The translations under genes were made by a program, and so were the position numbers. From contig NZ_CH724168.1 in NCBI RefSeq assembly GCF_000153285.1, forward strand, positions 703,854 to 767,853: 64,000 nt of DNA, read 5' to 3'. This DNA comes from Synechococcus sp. WH 7805 (GTDB lineage Bacteria; Cyanobacteriota; Cyanobacteriia; PCC-6307; Cyanobiaceae). Position 1 is the first letter of the stretch; the number at the start of each line of letters is the position of its first letter. Below the pieces are notes generated by a model. That model ran no database searches. It had not been told where the DNA came from and saw only the letters and a list, made by a program, of their open reading frames with translations. Positions 38,199 through 46,735 of the stretch are shown here, in pieces.

Positions 38199-39106
38199 GA
38201 AAGCACCGGCAACGCAAGGGTGACGGCATAAAAAACAACGGCAGGAGTGAAGAGATAACTGTCGATGCGATCCAGGATTCCCCCATGACCAGGCAAGGCA
38301 TCGCCGGAATCCTTCACCCCTGCATCCCGTTTCATCATCGATTCGGTGAGATCGCCGACGAGCGCGAAGAGAGCGACAAGAGCACCAAGACATCCCCCCG
38401 TGAACCATCCAAGGGGCCACATCAACAGCGCACCGGCACAGGCACCAATCACGATGGCGGAGGCAAGACCTCCATAGGCACCCTCAATGGTCTTGGCAGG
38501 TGAAATCGGCGAGAGAGGACGGGATCCAAAGCGACGGCCGATGGCATAAGAACCGATGTCGCTGGCCACCACCATCAGACAGGCGGCAAAAGTGATGAGC
38601 AGACCTGAGCTAATCCAGGATCCATTGACTGACTGGAGGATCGGCGCAGCATCTGGAGTCACGAGGTTGCGAAGACGCAACCAGTGACTGGGCAGAAACC
38701 CCAGATAGAACAATCCGAAAATCGATGCCGCGATGTCTGCGATTGATCCTGTAATGGGCTGGAGAATGAGCCAACCGCAGATCGCAGCACCTGACAGGGG
38801 CAAAACGGCATCAGCAAGGTGTGAGGCCAGTCCCCCGTTCACAGACCACTGGGTGCTGACGAGCAGGAGCTGGCAGGCCACAAGGGTCGTTTTCGTGGCT
38901 GGACGCATGCCCTTGAACTGGGCCATCCGAAAGTATTCCAACAGGGCGAGATGAACAATCACGCCAAGGGCAATGGTGAACCACCAACCGCCCAAACCAA
39001 CGACAACAACCCCGAACACGCCGGCCAGAAGACCACTACTGAGACGCTTGCGATCGATGCCGCTGCGCCTGAGAGTCGCTTCTCTGATTGTGCCGTCAGC
39101 AACCAC
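38195..39106 (-). CDS. cdsA: phosphatidate cytidylyltransferase
   Basis: Makes CDP-diacylglycerol from phosphatidate and CTP in the inner membrane. The protein has about eight hydrophobic segments and the CdsA signature SPAKTIEGAYGG followed by DLTESMMKRDAGVKDSGDALPGHGGILDRIDS near the C-terminus. The start is uncertain: GTG 39106, 20 bases after the upstream decarboxylase stop, is preferred; the first ATG, 39193, would overlap that gene by 67 bases and adds a glycine/alanine-rich stretch unlike the family. Probably co-transcribed with the decarboxylase gene. Confidence 0.9.
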   Translation of the reverse strand: MVADGTIREATLRRSGIDRKRLSSGLLAGVFGVVVVGLGGWWFTIALGVIVHLALLEYFRMAQFKGMRPATKTTLVACQLLLVSTQWSVNGGLASHLADAVLPLSGAAICGWLILQPITGSIADIAASIFGLFYLGFLPSHWLRLRNLVTPDAAPILQSVNGSWISSGLLITFAACLMVVASDIGSYAIGRRFGSRPLSPISPAKTIEGAYGGLASAIVIGACAGALLMWPLGWFTGGCLGALVALFALVGDLTESMMKRDAGVKDSGDALPGHGGILDRIDSYLFTPAVVFYAVTLALPVLS

Positions 39107-39126
39107 CCGTTGGATCCCGCGGCCTG

Positions 39127-40524
39127 TCAGGCCAGAACCTTCACCATACCCGGCACCTGCTCGGGCCAGCGCCGGTGCTGCAGTTGCAGCCATTGCACCC
39201 GGGCGTGATCAATGCGCTCTCCAGGCACCAACAAGGGAATCCCTGGCGGATAGGGACAGATCATCTCCGCTGCGATCCGATCAGCACATCGATCAAGAGG
39301 AAGCTCAAGACTGGGGCGATGGAGGACAGCAGAGGGAGACAACTCTGCGCCCCTTACCGAATCAAGGGGAGGCGCTGCAACGGCGGCGAGGGATGGCCCG
39401 CCCTGCTCCTTGATCAACAACTGCCAGAGATGCCGAAGCCGCGCTGTCAGCCCACGATGCCTGGCAAATCCCAGGCACAGGGTCAGGCAAAGAGGCTCCG
39501 GGAGCTCGGCAATCACCCCATGATTCATGAACCAGGTGTCTGCCTCCAAGCCACTCACCCCAACAGAGGCTGTGTTCAGGATGAGCCGTAGGGGGTCGTC
39601 GCTCTCATGCAGCGCTACGCCATGGCGACGCAAATCATCAGTCAGCTTGCGGGCTTTCACCAGCCTTTGATGCAGAAGGCTTCTCCATCGGGTTGACAGC
39701 ATCCAATCAAGGGTTGCTTCACAGGAGGCCAGCAGCAGCGCACTGGGACTGCTGCTCTGCAAACGCTGGAGGGAGCGACGCAACGCTGTTGAGGAGATGC
39801 GCGTCGTCCGCTGCCAGAGCACCGCGGTCTGAGCCAGCCCAGGCGCTGATTTGTGCAGTGAATGCACAACGAAATCAGCCCCGGTGGTCAGGGACGACGA
39901 CGGCAATCCCATCCCAGGGGCAAACGCGAGATGGGTGCCGTGGGCTTCATCCACCAACACCGGCAAACCACGCGCCTGAAGACAGTCCACCAGAGGAGCG
40001 ATCTCTGCGGCGTACCCGTGATAAGTGGGGTGAACAAGCACTGCGGCGGCGACCCGACAGCCAAGGTCTGGCAGGGCATCAAGGGAGCGGATCAAACCAT
40101 CGGCCGTCATGGCCCTGGGGTGGCCCCGTTCCCCATCGAATGGAACCGGGAGGAACACCGGCAGCAATCCCCCCAGTTCGCACGCGGCGATCAGGCTGCG
40201 GTGAACATTGCGAGGCAGCAGAACAGCCTCACCAGGGGCGGCCATCGCCAACAGTGCTGCCTGCAGAAGACCGGTGGCTCCGTTCACACCAAACCAACAG
40301 CAATCCACACCCATGCGGGCAGCACAGAGAGCCTGGCTCTCTACGACAGCCCCATCCAGTTCCAGAGGCCCGCCGATCTCTGGTAATTCAGGAAGATCCC
40401 AGCGTCCCGGCTGCCGACGCAACAGGCATCTAAGCCGCGGTGGCAAGGCTTCACCCCGGCCATGCACGGGAAGATGCAGAGCGAATCGCGGGTTTGAATC
40501 GAGCAGGATCCGCAGCAGGGACAT
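39127..40524 (-). CDS. Orn/Lys/Arg decarboxylase family (PLP, fold type I)
   Basis: A 465-residue PLP enzyme. Motifs: WFGVNGATGLLQAAL, LLPRNVHRSLI, LVHPTYHGYA, LVDEAHGTHLAF with the PLP aspartate, and VHSLHKSAPGL with the Schiff-base lysine near residue 230. This short, domain-reduced form is the kind found in cyanobacteria and Gram-positives. Product could be cadaverine, agmatine or another polyamine precursor; which one cannot be told from sequence alone. It is the first gene of a two-gene unit with cdsA and diverges from the ABC1 kinase gene across 273 bases. Confidence 0.87.
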   Translation of the reverse strand: MSLLRILLDSNPRFALHLPVHGRGEALPPRLRCLLRRQPGRWDLPELPEIGGPLELDGAVVESQALCAARMGVDCCWFGVNGATGLLQAALLAMAAPGEAVLLPRNVHRSLIAACELGGLLPVFLPVPFDGERGHPRAMTADGLIRSLDALPDLGCRVAAAVLVHPTYHGYAAEIAPLVDCLQARGLPVLVDEAHGTHLAFAPGMGLPSSSLTTGADFVVHSLHKSAPGLAQTAVLWQRTTRISSTALRRSLQRLQSSSPSALLLASCEATLDWMLSTRWRSLLHQRLVKARKLTDDLRRHGVALHESDDPLRLILNTASVGVSGLEADTWFMNHGVIAELPEPLCLTLCLGFARHRGLTARLRHLWQLLIKEQGGPSLAAVAAPPLDSVRGAELSPSAVLHRPSLELPLDRCADRIAAEMICPYPPGIPLLVPGERIDHARVQWLQLQHRRWPEQVPGMVKVLA

Positions 40525-40619
40525 GAATACAACAACAAAACACCGCAGCCACCCGCTCGAACTGCGGCTAGAAGCTGAATCGTGGCATCAACCGTGCCCA
40601 CCCCATGGAGCAGTACTTA

Positions 40620-40648
40620 CACACACACGAACCCCTTGTTTGTGTGTG
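40620..40648 (+). repeat. CA/TG inverted repeat in a divergent intergenic region
   Basis: CACACACA (40620-40627) and TGTGTGTG (40641-40648) can form an 8-bp hairpin with a 13-base loop. It lies in the 273-base gap between the divergent decarboxylase and ABC1 kinase genes. No open frame was seen in the gap (40525-40797). The repeats are simple dinucleotide runs, so function is doubtful. Confidence 0.3.
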
Positions 40649-40797
40649 AACGCCTGAGAGAGTCACCAATCAGGAGCAGCTCATCACTGGCCGTCGTTGG
40701 TGCTGGCTGAATTGATCCACTGGTTCGGCGACCGCCGGCATCGGCACCCTGATGAAAAGAACTCTCTAGGATCTGCCGCGGGAGTTGAGATCTGAGC

Positions 40798-42453
40798 GTG
40801 GAGTCTGTGCGGTACAACCCTGGCCGAGATGCCCGTTGGCTGCTGCTGCGTCCGTGGATCTCCATACCCCGTGTTCTCCAGATTGTCTGGGCATTGTCCG
40901 GGCTGGTGCTGAGCTTGCTGATCCGAGGCAACAGCAGTGATCCCAAGGTTCAGAGAAATCTGGCGCGCATGCTCCTGCGCACACTCACGAATCTTGGCCC
41001 TTGCTTCATCAAGGTGGGACAGGCCCTGTCCACCCGCCCCGACCTGATTCGACGGGACTGGCTCGATGAACTAACGAAACTTCAGGACGACCTGCCTGCG
41101 TTCAGCCATGCCACTGCTCTGAAAACGATTGAAACCGAGCTGGGGTCACCGGCCGATCAACTGTTTGAAGAGTTTCCCGATTGTCCTATTGCTGCAGCAA
41201 GCCTGGGCCAGGTGTACAAAGCCAGGGTTCACGGTGAGCACTGGGTAGCCGTCAAGGTGCAGCGCCCCAATTTGATGTTCATCCTCCGGCGCGACATGGT
41301 GCTGATCCGGAGTCTGGGCGTACTAACAGCTCCGTTCTTGCCACTCAACCTTGGCTTCGGCCTGGGTGAGATCATCGATGAATTCGGCCGCAGCCTGTTT
41401 GAAGAAATTGATTACTTCTGCGAAGCCGACAATGCCGAGCGTTTCGCAGCCCTGTTTGCCAACAATCCTGCTGTCACGATCCCCACAGTGGAGCGTTCGT
41501 TATCGAGCAGGCGAGTCCTGACAACCAGCTGGATTCATGGAACCAAACTGCGCGATCGCCAGGAACTCAAAGCCCAACGACTTGATCCGGCCGCTCTGAT
41601 CCGAACCGGCGTCATCAGTGGCTTGCAACAACTTCTCGAATTCGGGTATTTCCACGCCGACCCGCACCCAGGCAACCTGTTCGCACTCAGCGGCCGAAGC
41701 GGTGACCTCGGGCATGTGGCCTACGTCGATTTCGGCATGATGGATTCCATCAGCGACAGCGACCGCCTCACCTTGACAGGCGCCGTTGTGCACCTCATCA
41801 ATCGTGACTTCGAGGCTGTCGCACGCGATTTTCAGCAACTTGGTTTTCTCTCGAGTAACGCCGATCTTGCTCCGATCATTCCGGCGCTTGAGGATGTTTT
41901 AGGAGGAAGTCTCGGTGATTCTGTGGGGTCATTCAATTTCAAAGCGATCACTGATCGCTTTTCAGAATTGATGTACGACTATCCATTCAGAGTGCCGGCC
42001 CGCTTCGCCCTGATCATCCGAGCTGTGGTGAGCCAGGAGGGCTTGGCCCTTCGCCTCGATCCGCAGTTCAAGATCATTGCCGTGGCCTATCCCTACGTGG
42101 CCAAGCGTTTGCTTGCTGGGGACACCCACGAAATGAGGGAAAAATTGATGGAGGTGATTTTCGACGGTGATGGCAGCTTGAGGCTTGAACGACTTGAAAG
42201 CCTTCTTGATGTTGTGGGGAAAGAGCAGACGCAAGTCGGAACAGAGTTGATACCAGTGGCAGGGGCAGGCTTGAAGTTGCTGCTGGGGCGCGATGGAGGC
42301 GACCTGCGCCGAAGGCTTCTGCTCACCCTGATCAAGGACGATCGACTGGACACAACGGATTTGAAAAATCTCACCGATCTGATGCGCCGAACCTTTGGTC
42401 CGGCTCGCCTCGCGCAGGGGATGCTCCAAGGACTCAACCCTCTTGCAGCCTGA
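40798..42453 (+). CDS. ABC1/UbiB family atypical kinase
   Basis: A 551-residue protein of the ABC1/ADCK/UbiB family. Hallmarks: the KxGQ motif in FIKVGQALSTRPDL (near residue 76), the alanine-rich loop AAASLGQVYKA (near 136), VAVKVQRPN with the ATP-site lysine, FHADPHPGNLF (near 285) and VDFGMMD (near 311). A hydrophobic segment occurs at about residues 25-42 and C-terminal ones may anchor it. Members support quinone or isoprenoid lipid metabolism; plastid relatives bind plastoglobules. Start is GTG 40798. A cyanobacterial genome usually has several such genes. Confidence 0.92.
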   Translation: MESVRYNPGRDARWLLLRPWISIPRVLQIVWALSGLVLSLLIRGNSSDPKVQRNLARMLLRTLTNLGPCFIKVGQALSTRPDLIRRDWLDELTKLQDDLPAFSHATALKTIETELGSPADQLFEEFPDCPIAAASLGQVYKARVHGEHWVAVKVQRPNLMFILRRDMVLIRSLGVLTAPFLPLNLGFGLGEIIDEFGRSLFEEIDYFCEADNAERFAALFANNPAVTIPTVERSLSSRRVLTTSWIHGTKLRDRQELKAQRLDPAALIRTGVISGLQQLLEFGYFHADPHPGNLFALSGRSGDLGHVAYVDFGMMDSISDSDRLTLTGAVVHLINRDFEAVARDFQQLGFLSSNADLAPIIPALEDVLGGSLGDSVGSFNFKAITDRFSELMYDYPFRVPARFALIIRAVVSQEGLALRLDPQFKIIAVAYPYVAKRLLAGDTHEMREKLMEVIFDGDGSLRLERLESLLDVVGKEQTQVGTELIPVAGAGLKLLLGRDGGDLRRRLLLTLIKDDRLDTTDLKNLTDLMRRTFGPARLAQGMLQGLNPLAA

Positions 42454-42524
42454 TCTTGCATCGGACCCTCCGCTACAAGGTTCCGGCGGTGATAATGCCC
42501 ACTTGATTCAGTCGTACGGCCCCC

Positions 42525-43004
42525 ATGTCGATCGCACCAGACTTCGCACCGATCGATCTTGATCAAGCCGACCTGGATTTCCTTTCCGGAGCGTTCGGTG
42601 ATCTCAGCGCTGATGACATTCTTCTGGAGTTCGCCCCGCTCCAGCAGCCTCCTTATCTCGTAGCCGGCCTTGGATTGGCCATTGGTGTGCTCTGCGGTCT
42701 CACCTTCGCCCGTCTTGTCCAGAACCGGCTGGATGGCTGGAAAAATGACAGATTGGCAATGCTCCCCCTAGGGACAGCGGAAACCAGCATCAGTTTTGCC
42801 GGAACACTGATCGGAATCAGCCTTTTTATCGGAGGGTCCCTCCAGGTTTTTGGTTTTGCATCCGGAGCGGCTTATCTGATTGCCTTCTTGCTCTCAATTC
42901 TCACCGGCGGAGCCTTGTGGGTCCAGCTGGAGGGTCTGATGGCCCAGGTGGAATCTGGAAACTTCAAAGCTGTTGATTTCGATAACTTCGACGAATTCTT
43001 TTGA
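42525..43004 (+). CDS. conserved integral membrane protein of unknown function
   Basis: A 159-residue protein with an acidic N-terminus (IDLDQADLDFLSGAFGDLS) followed by three hydrophobic stretches (about residues 45-62, 88-108 and 112-132) and an acidic, phenylalanine-rich end (VDFDNFDEFF). It lies 71 bases after the ABC1 kinase gene and may share its transcript. The composition is that of a real thylakoid or inner-membrane protein; I do not recognise its family. Confidence 0.7.
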   Translation: MSIAPDFAPIDLDQADLDFLSGAFGDLSADDILLEFAPLQQPPYLVAGLGLAIGVLCGLTFARLVQNRLDGWKNDRLAMLPLGTAETSISFAGTLIGISLFIGGSLQVFGFASGAAYLIAFLLSILTGGALWVQLEGLMAQVESGNFKAVDFDNFDEFF

Positions 43005-43014
43005 TTGATTTGTC

Positions 43015-43983
43015 TCAGGCAGCCACGGTGTAATCCCTAAGTTCAAGAGGTGCCTGACGCAGCGATTGCAAACCCTCACGTTCTAGACGACGTGTGCGGT
43101 CCCGACTCATCTTGAGTGTTTTAGCGATGCCGGTGAGACTCATTGGCTCCTCACCATCCATCCCATACCGCATCCGCAGCACGCGCTCCTGCAATTCAGG
43201 CAGTTGGCCCAGCAGATCCCTCAGATCTCCCTTCAGGCACTCGCCCTCCACCTGCTCACTCGGCAGTTCTCCATCGCCAGCCAGCAGATCCAGCAGCTCC
43301 GTATCATCTCCATCCCCAACCTTCATCTCCAGGCTCACTGGCTGACGGGCACGGCACATCAGCTCTTTCACCTCATCCTCCGGCAGCTCCACAAACGACG
43401 CCAACTCCGTCACTGATGGCGTTCGCCCCAGTTCCTGGCTCAACTCACGCTGACCTTTCTTCAGTTTGTTCAGCATCTCGGTGATGTGGATCGGCAGCCG
43501 GATCGTCCGGCTCTTCTCCGCAATTGCCCGGGTGATTCCCTGACGGATCCACCAGTACGCATAGGTACTGAACTTGTAGCCCCGCGTTGGGTCGAACTTC
43601 TCCACACCACGCACCAGGCCGATCGTCCCTTCCTGGATCAGATCCAGCAGCTCCATATTCCGCTTCGTGTATTTCTTCGCGACGCTCACCACAAGCCTCA
43701 AGTTGGCCGCCACCATCCGCTCTTTGGCGCGGCGACCGGCCTGCAACTTGCGCTTCAGTTGCACAGCACTCAATCCCGCAGCCTTGGCCAACTCCGCTGC
43801 AAGCACCGCTTCACCACCGCGTTTCTCCTGCAACTCGGCTTCCACGGACTCCAGCTCCATCAGCTCCTGCACCTGACGGCCCAGGGTGATCTCCTGCTGA
43901 TGACTCAACAACGGCACACGACCGATATCACGCAGGTAGGAGCGCACCAGGTCTGCATCGGGAAGCAGGGCCAGGGGTGCCAT
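43015..43983 (-). CDS. group 2 (SigB/C/D-like) RNA polymerase sigma factor
   Basis: A 322-residue sigma-70 factor without the long group 1 N-terminal extension. It has region 1.2 (LVRSYLRDIGRVPLLSHQQE), region 2 (NLRLVVSVAKKYTKRN and GLVRGVEKFDPTRGYKFSTY, then AYWWIRQGITRAI), region 3 (ELSQELGRTPSVTELA) and region 4 with the DNA-binding helix (SLTGIAKTLKMSRDRTRRLE). Group 2 factors handle stress, light and nutrient responses in cyanobacteria. It is divergent from the PhoB-type regulator gene, and an inverted repeat sits directly upstream of its ATG. Confidence 0.95.
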   Translation of the reverse strand: MAPLALLPDADLVRSYLRDIGRVPLLSHQQEITLGRQVQELMELESVEAELQEKRGGEAVLAAELAKAAGLSAVQLKRKLQAGRRAKERMVAANLRLVVSVAKKYTKRNMELLDLIQEGTIGLVRGVEKFDPTRGYKFSTYAYWWIRQGITRAIAEKSRTIRLPIHITEMLNKLKKGQRELSQELGRTPSVTELASFVELPEDEVKELMCRARQPVSLEMKVGDGDDTELLDLLAGDGELPSEQVEGECLKGDLRDLLGQLPELQERVLRMRYGMDGEEPMSLTGIAKTLKMSRDRTRRLEREGLQSLRQAPLELRDYTVAA

Positions 43984-43990
43984 GAGTTAC

Positions 43991-44006
43991 GAAACCTACA
44001 GGTTTC
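43991..44006 (-). promoter_or_regulatory. inverted repeat directly upstream of the sigma factor start
   Basis: GAAACCT and AGGTTTC form a 7-bp perfect inverted repeat with a 2-base spacer, ending eight bases before the sigma ATG. A TAAGAT box that could be a -10 element lies just further upstream on the same strand (about 44010-44015). No Shine-Dalgarno sequence is visible. The repeat could be an operator near the transcription start. The two-base spacer argues against a simple RNA hairpin and favours a dimeric protein site. Confidence 0.4.
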
Positions 44007-44092
44007 TTAATCTTACATCAATCCTGATGCCGCCCCCCACTCAACCCAAAGCGTTGAACCATGGGCAGAATGGAACTAGCGAATGATTCCTC

Positions 44093-44821
44093 GTGGTCGC
44101 TTCCGCAACAAGCTCGGTGTGTACAGCGAAACTGCTGGTTGTTGAAGACGATGATTCGATCAGAGAAACCGTTGAAGAAGCCCTTCGGGCTGAGGGGTTC
44201 GAGGTCAGAGCGTGCGGTGACGGCGCAGAAGCCATGAACCTTCTCACTGCGACGGATTCAATGGGAGTGGATCTGCTTGTGCTCGACCTGATGCTCCCTG
44301 GACTAGGCGGACTCGATCTATGCAGGCAGCTCCGCAAACTCAATAACAACACTCCCGTGCTGGTCATCAGCGCTCGGGATAGTGAAACGGACCGGGTTCT
44401 TGGCCTTGAAGTTGGTGCTGATGACTACCTCGTCAAGCCCTTCGGCTTACGTGAACTTGTCGCCCGTTGCAGAGCTTTGCTGCGGCGTTCTCAACAGAGT
44501 GAATCCGTTTCAAATCAAGATCGACAAGTCATCCAGAGTGGCAATCTCTGTCTTTTTGTACGCGAGTGCCGTGTCACCCGCGACGGCGAAGACCTCACGC
44601 TTTCGCCAAAGGAATACAAAATCCTCGAACTCCTGATCCAAAATCCCAAGAGGGTCTGGAGCAGAGACCAGCTGCTGGAACGAATCTGGGGAATCGATTT
44701 TGTCGGAGACACCAAAACCGTTGATGTGCACATCCGCTGGTTGAGAGAAAAGATTGAGGAAGAACCATCCTCTCCCCAACACATTCGCACTGTCAGGGGA
44801 TTCGGCTACCGCTTCGGCTAA
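44093..44821 (+). CDS. phoB: OmpR-family response regulator, PhoB/SphR-like
   Basis: A 242-residue response regulator: receiver domain (acidic pair in VVEDDDSIRE, phospho-acceptor aspartate in LVLDLMLPGLGG near residue 63, lysine in YLVKPF) and an OmpR winged helix (LTLSPKEYKILELLIQNPKRVWSRDQLLERIWG, then VDVHIRWLREKIE and RTVRGFGYRFG). The tail is typical of PhoB/SphR. With the PAS-containing kinase directly downstream it most likely controls the phosphate-starvation regulon, though another ligand is possible. Start is GTG 44093; a GTG about nine codons later is an alternative. No clear Pho box was identified. Confidence 0.9.
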   Translation: MVASATSSVCTAKLLVVEDDDSIRETVEEALRAEGFEVRACGDGAEAMNLLTATDSMGVDLLVLDLMLPGLGGLDLCRQLRKLNNNTPVLVISARDSETDRVLGLEVGADDYLVKPFGLRELVARCRALLRRSQQSESVSNQDRQVIQSGNLCLFVRECRVTRDGEDLTLSPKEYKILELLIQNPKRVWSRDQLLERIWGIDFVGDTKTVDVHIRWLREKIEEEPSSPQHIRTVRGFGYRFG

Positions 44822-44826
44822 AGATT

Positions 44827-45978
44827 GTGAGCCTAGGAACTGGAGTTGTCCTCGGATTCGTCATCGGTGTATCCGGTAGTTGGCTCTTGGCCACTCGAAA
44901 GCGACGCTCATCGGCACGCGGTGCCAAAGAAAACCTGACGTCACCGCTGCTGGCAGGACATTCGCTGACCACTCCCCAACTGCTGGCCTGGATTGATGCG
45001 GCCACCCAGGGATGGTTAATTCTCACGCCTGATCTAACGATCGGATATATCAATTCCCAGGCTGAACGCCTGCTCCAATTTTCAAGAAATCTGCTGGTCC
45101 GTGGCCTGCCACTCGATGAGGTTCTCTCGGTGCCTGAGCTTGAAGAGTCCATCTTCAGCGTGCGTCATCAACAGCGCCCTCAGCGCTGTGAGTGGGAGCA
45201 ACAAGGGATTCCGCTGGAGGCGATCGTGATTCCAGGATCGGATGAATGGCTGTTGGTCCTGCTGCAAAACAGACAGTCCCTGGAAGCGCAGCAGCAGCAG
45301 CAGGAGCGATGGGTGAGCGACGTTGCCCATGAACTGAAAACCCCACTGACAGCCTTGATGCTGGTGAGCGACAGGCTCGAGGGAGCCGTGAGCGCCGATG
45401 ATGGCGTTCTGGTGGAACGGCTGCAGAAAGAACTCCGCAGGTTGCAGTTGATGGTTGAGGATCTTCTGGAGCTTTCTCGCCTAGAGAACATCCTTCCGCG
45501 GGAAGAAAGTAATTATTCGGCTTTGAACCTGGAGCAACTTGTCGAAGGGGCATGGAACAGCATTCGCCCCCTGGCTGATCAAAGGGATGTGTCCCTGTCA
45601 ATCAACACCCATGAACCAGGACCACTCCTTGGAGATCAACGACGATTGCATCGCGCTGTTCTCAATCTCCTCGACAACGCACTGCGTTATTCCCCCCATC
45701 ACGGCTTTGTCGAAGTCGACATTCTTCCCAGCGGCGGATGGTGGTTGCTCTGTGTCCGAGATCACGGGCCAGGACTGAGCGAAACCGATCTCAGCAATAT
45801 GTTCCAGCGTTTTTATCGGGGCGATCCCTCCAGGGCCCGATCCAACCGCAGCGGTAGTGGACTCGGTTTGGCCATCGTCCAACAGATCGCAGTGAATCAC
45901 GGTGGCCGCGTTCAAGCCAGAAATCATCCAGAAGGGGGAACATCCATGGAACTTCTGCTCCCGAAGGGACCGGCATGA
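44827..45978 (+). CDS. phoR: PAS sensor histidine kinase, PhoR/SphS-like
   Basis: A 383-residue membrane kinase. An N-terminal hydrophobic helix (about residues 4-22) is followed by a PAS-like domain (GWLILTPDLTIGYINSQAERLL) and the H-box VSDVAHELKTPLTAL with the phospho-histidine near residue 168. The ATPase domain has N-box LLDNALRYSP, G1 DHGPGL, F-box MFQRFYRGD and G2 GSGLGLAIV. This layout is that of SphS/PhoR, the partner of the preceding regulator. Start is GTG 44827, five bases after the regulator's stop. Confidence 0.89.
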   Translation: MSLGTGVVLGFVIGVSGSWLLATRKRRSSARGAKENLTSPLLAGHSLTTPQLLAWIDAATQGWLILTPDLTIGYINSQAERLLQFSRNLLVRGLPLDEVLSVPELEESIFSVRHQQRPQRCEWEQQGIPLEAIVIPGSDEWLLVLLQNRQSLEAQQQQQERWVSDVAHELKTPLTALMLVSDRLEGAVSADDGVLVERLQKELRRLQLMVEDLLELSRLENILPREESNYSALNLEQLVEGAWNSIRPLADQRDVSLSINTHEPGPLLGDQRRLHRAVLNLLDNALRYSPHHGFVEVDILPSGGWWLLCVRDHGPGLSETDLSNMFQRFYRGDPSRARSNRSGSGLGLAIVQQIAVNHGGRVQARNHPEGGTSMELLLPKGPA

Positions 45979-45991
45979 GGGGAGCCCAACG

Positions 45992-46735
45992 TTGACGCGT
46001 CAACGACTGCAGAAACTGATTGCTGCTGCAGGAATCTGTTCCCGACGCAGGGCCGAGGATCTGTTGCGACAGCATCGGGTGAAAGTGAATGGACAGTTAG
46101 CAGCCATCGGCGACCAGGCTGATCTCGACCAAGACGATGTAGAGGTGGACGGGCGCCCCCTTCAACGAGCCCTAGTACCACGCGTTCTTCTGCTGAACAA
46201 ACCACCGGGAGTGATCTGCAGCTGCCGTGACCCACAGCAACGCAAAACCGTGCTCGACCTTGTGCCAGCGCATCTGAGGGATGGTCTGCACCCCGTCGGT
46301 CGACTGGATGCAGAGAGCAGAGGAGCCCTGCTGCTCAGCAACCAAGGGGAACTCACGTTGCAACTCACTCACCCCCGCTACAACCATTGCAAGACTTACC
46401 GAGTCACGGTGGCTGGCTTGCCCCCTGAAAAGCAGCTGAGGCAGTGGAGGCGAGGCGTGGTTCTCGACGGCACGGTCACGCGCCCAGCCGAGGTGACGCT
46501 TCTCGAGGGGACAACCCGGTCCAGTGTGCTGGAAGTCGTTCTTCGTGAAGGCCGCAACCGCCAGATCCGCAGAATCGCACTCTCCCTCGGCCATCGCGTT
46601 CTTGATCTCCAGCGGATCGCTATCGGTGACCTGATGCTTGGCTCTGTAGCAGAGGGCTGCTGGAGAGAACTTTCCAGGCAAGAATGGTCAGGTTTGATCC
46701 AGCACCGAGGGAGGCCGCTCATCAACAAGACATGA
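45992..46735 (+). CDS. 23S/16S rRNA pseudouridine synthase, RsuA/RluB type
   Basis: A 247-residue pseudouridine synthase. An S4 RNA-binding domain (RLQKLIAAAGICSRRRAEDLL) is followed by LLNKPPGVICSC, then the catalytic motif PVGRLDAESRGALLLSN with the active aspartate near residue 106, and VLREGRNRQIRRIA. It modifies a single uridine in rRNA, probably in 23S RNA by similarity to RluB. TTG 45992 is the best start, with AGGGGAG upstream; the frame is open to 45902 but that part lies in the kinase gene. Overlaps the next gene (ATGA). Confidence 0.92.
   Translation: MTRQRLQKLIAAAGICSRRRAEDLLRQHRVKVNGQLAAIGDQADLDQDDVEVDGRPLQRALVPRVLLLNKPPGVICSCRDPQQRKTVLDLVPAHLRDGLHPVGRLDAESRGALLLSNQGELTLQLTHPRYNHCKTYRVTVAGLPPEKQLRQWRRGVVLDGTVTRPAEVTLLEGTTRSSVLEVVLREGRNRQIRRIALSLGHRVLDLQRIAIGDLMLGSVAEGCWRELSRQEWSGLIQHRGRPLINKT

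Noticed and set aside
40620-40648. CRISPR-like or mobile-element terminal repeat
   Set aside because: Only one dinucleotide-type inverted repeat, no spaced copies and no transposase.
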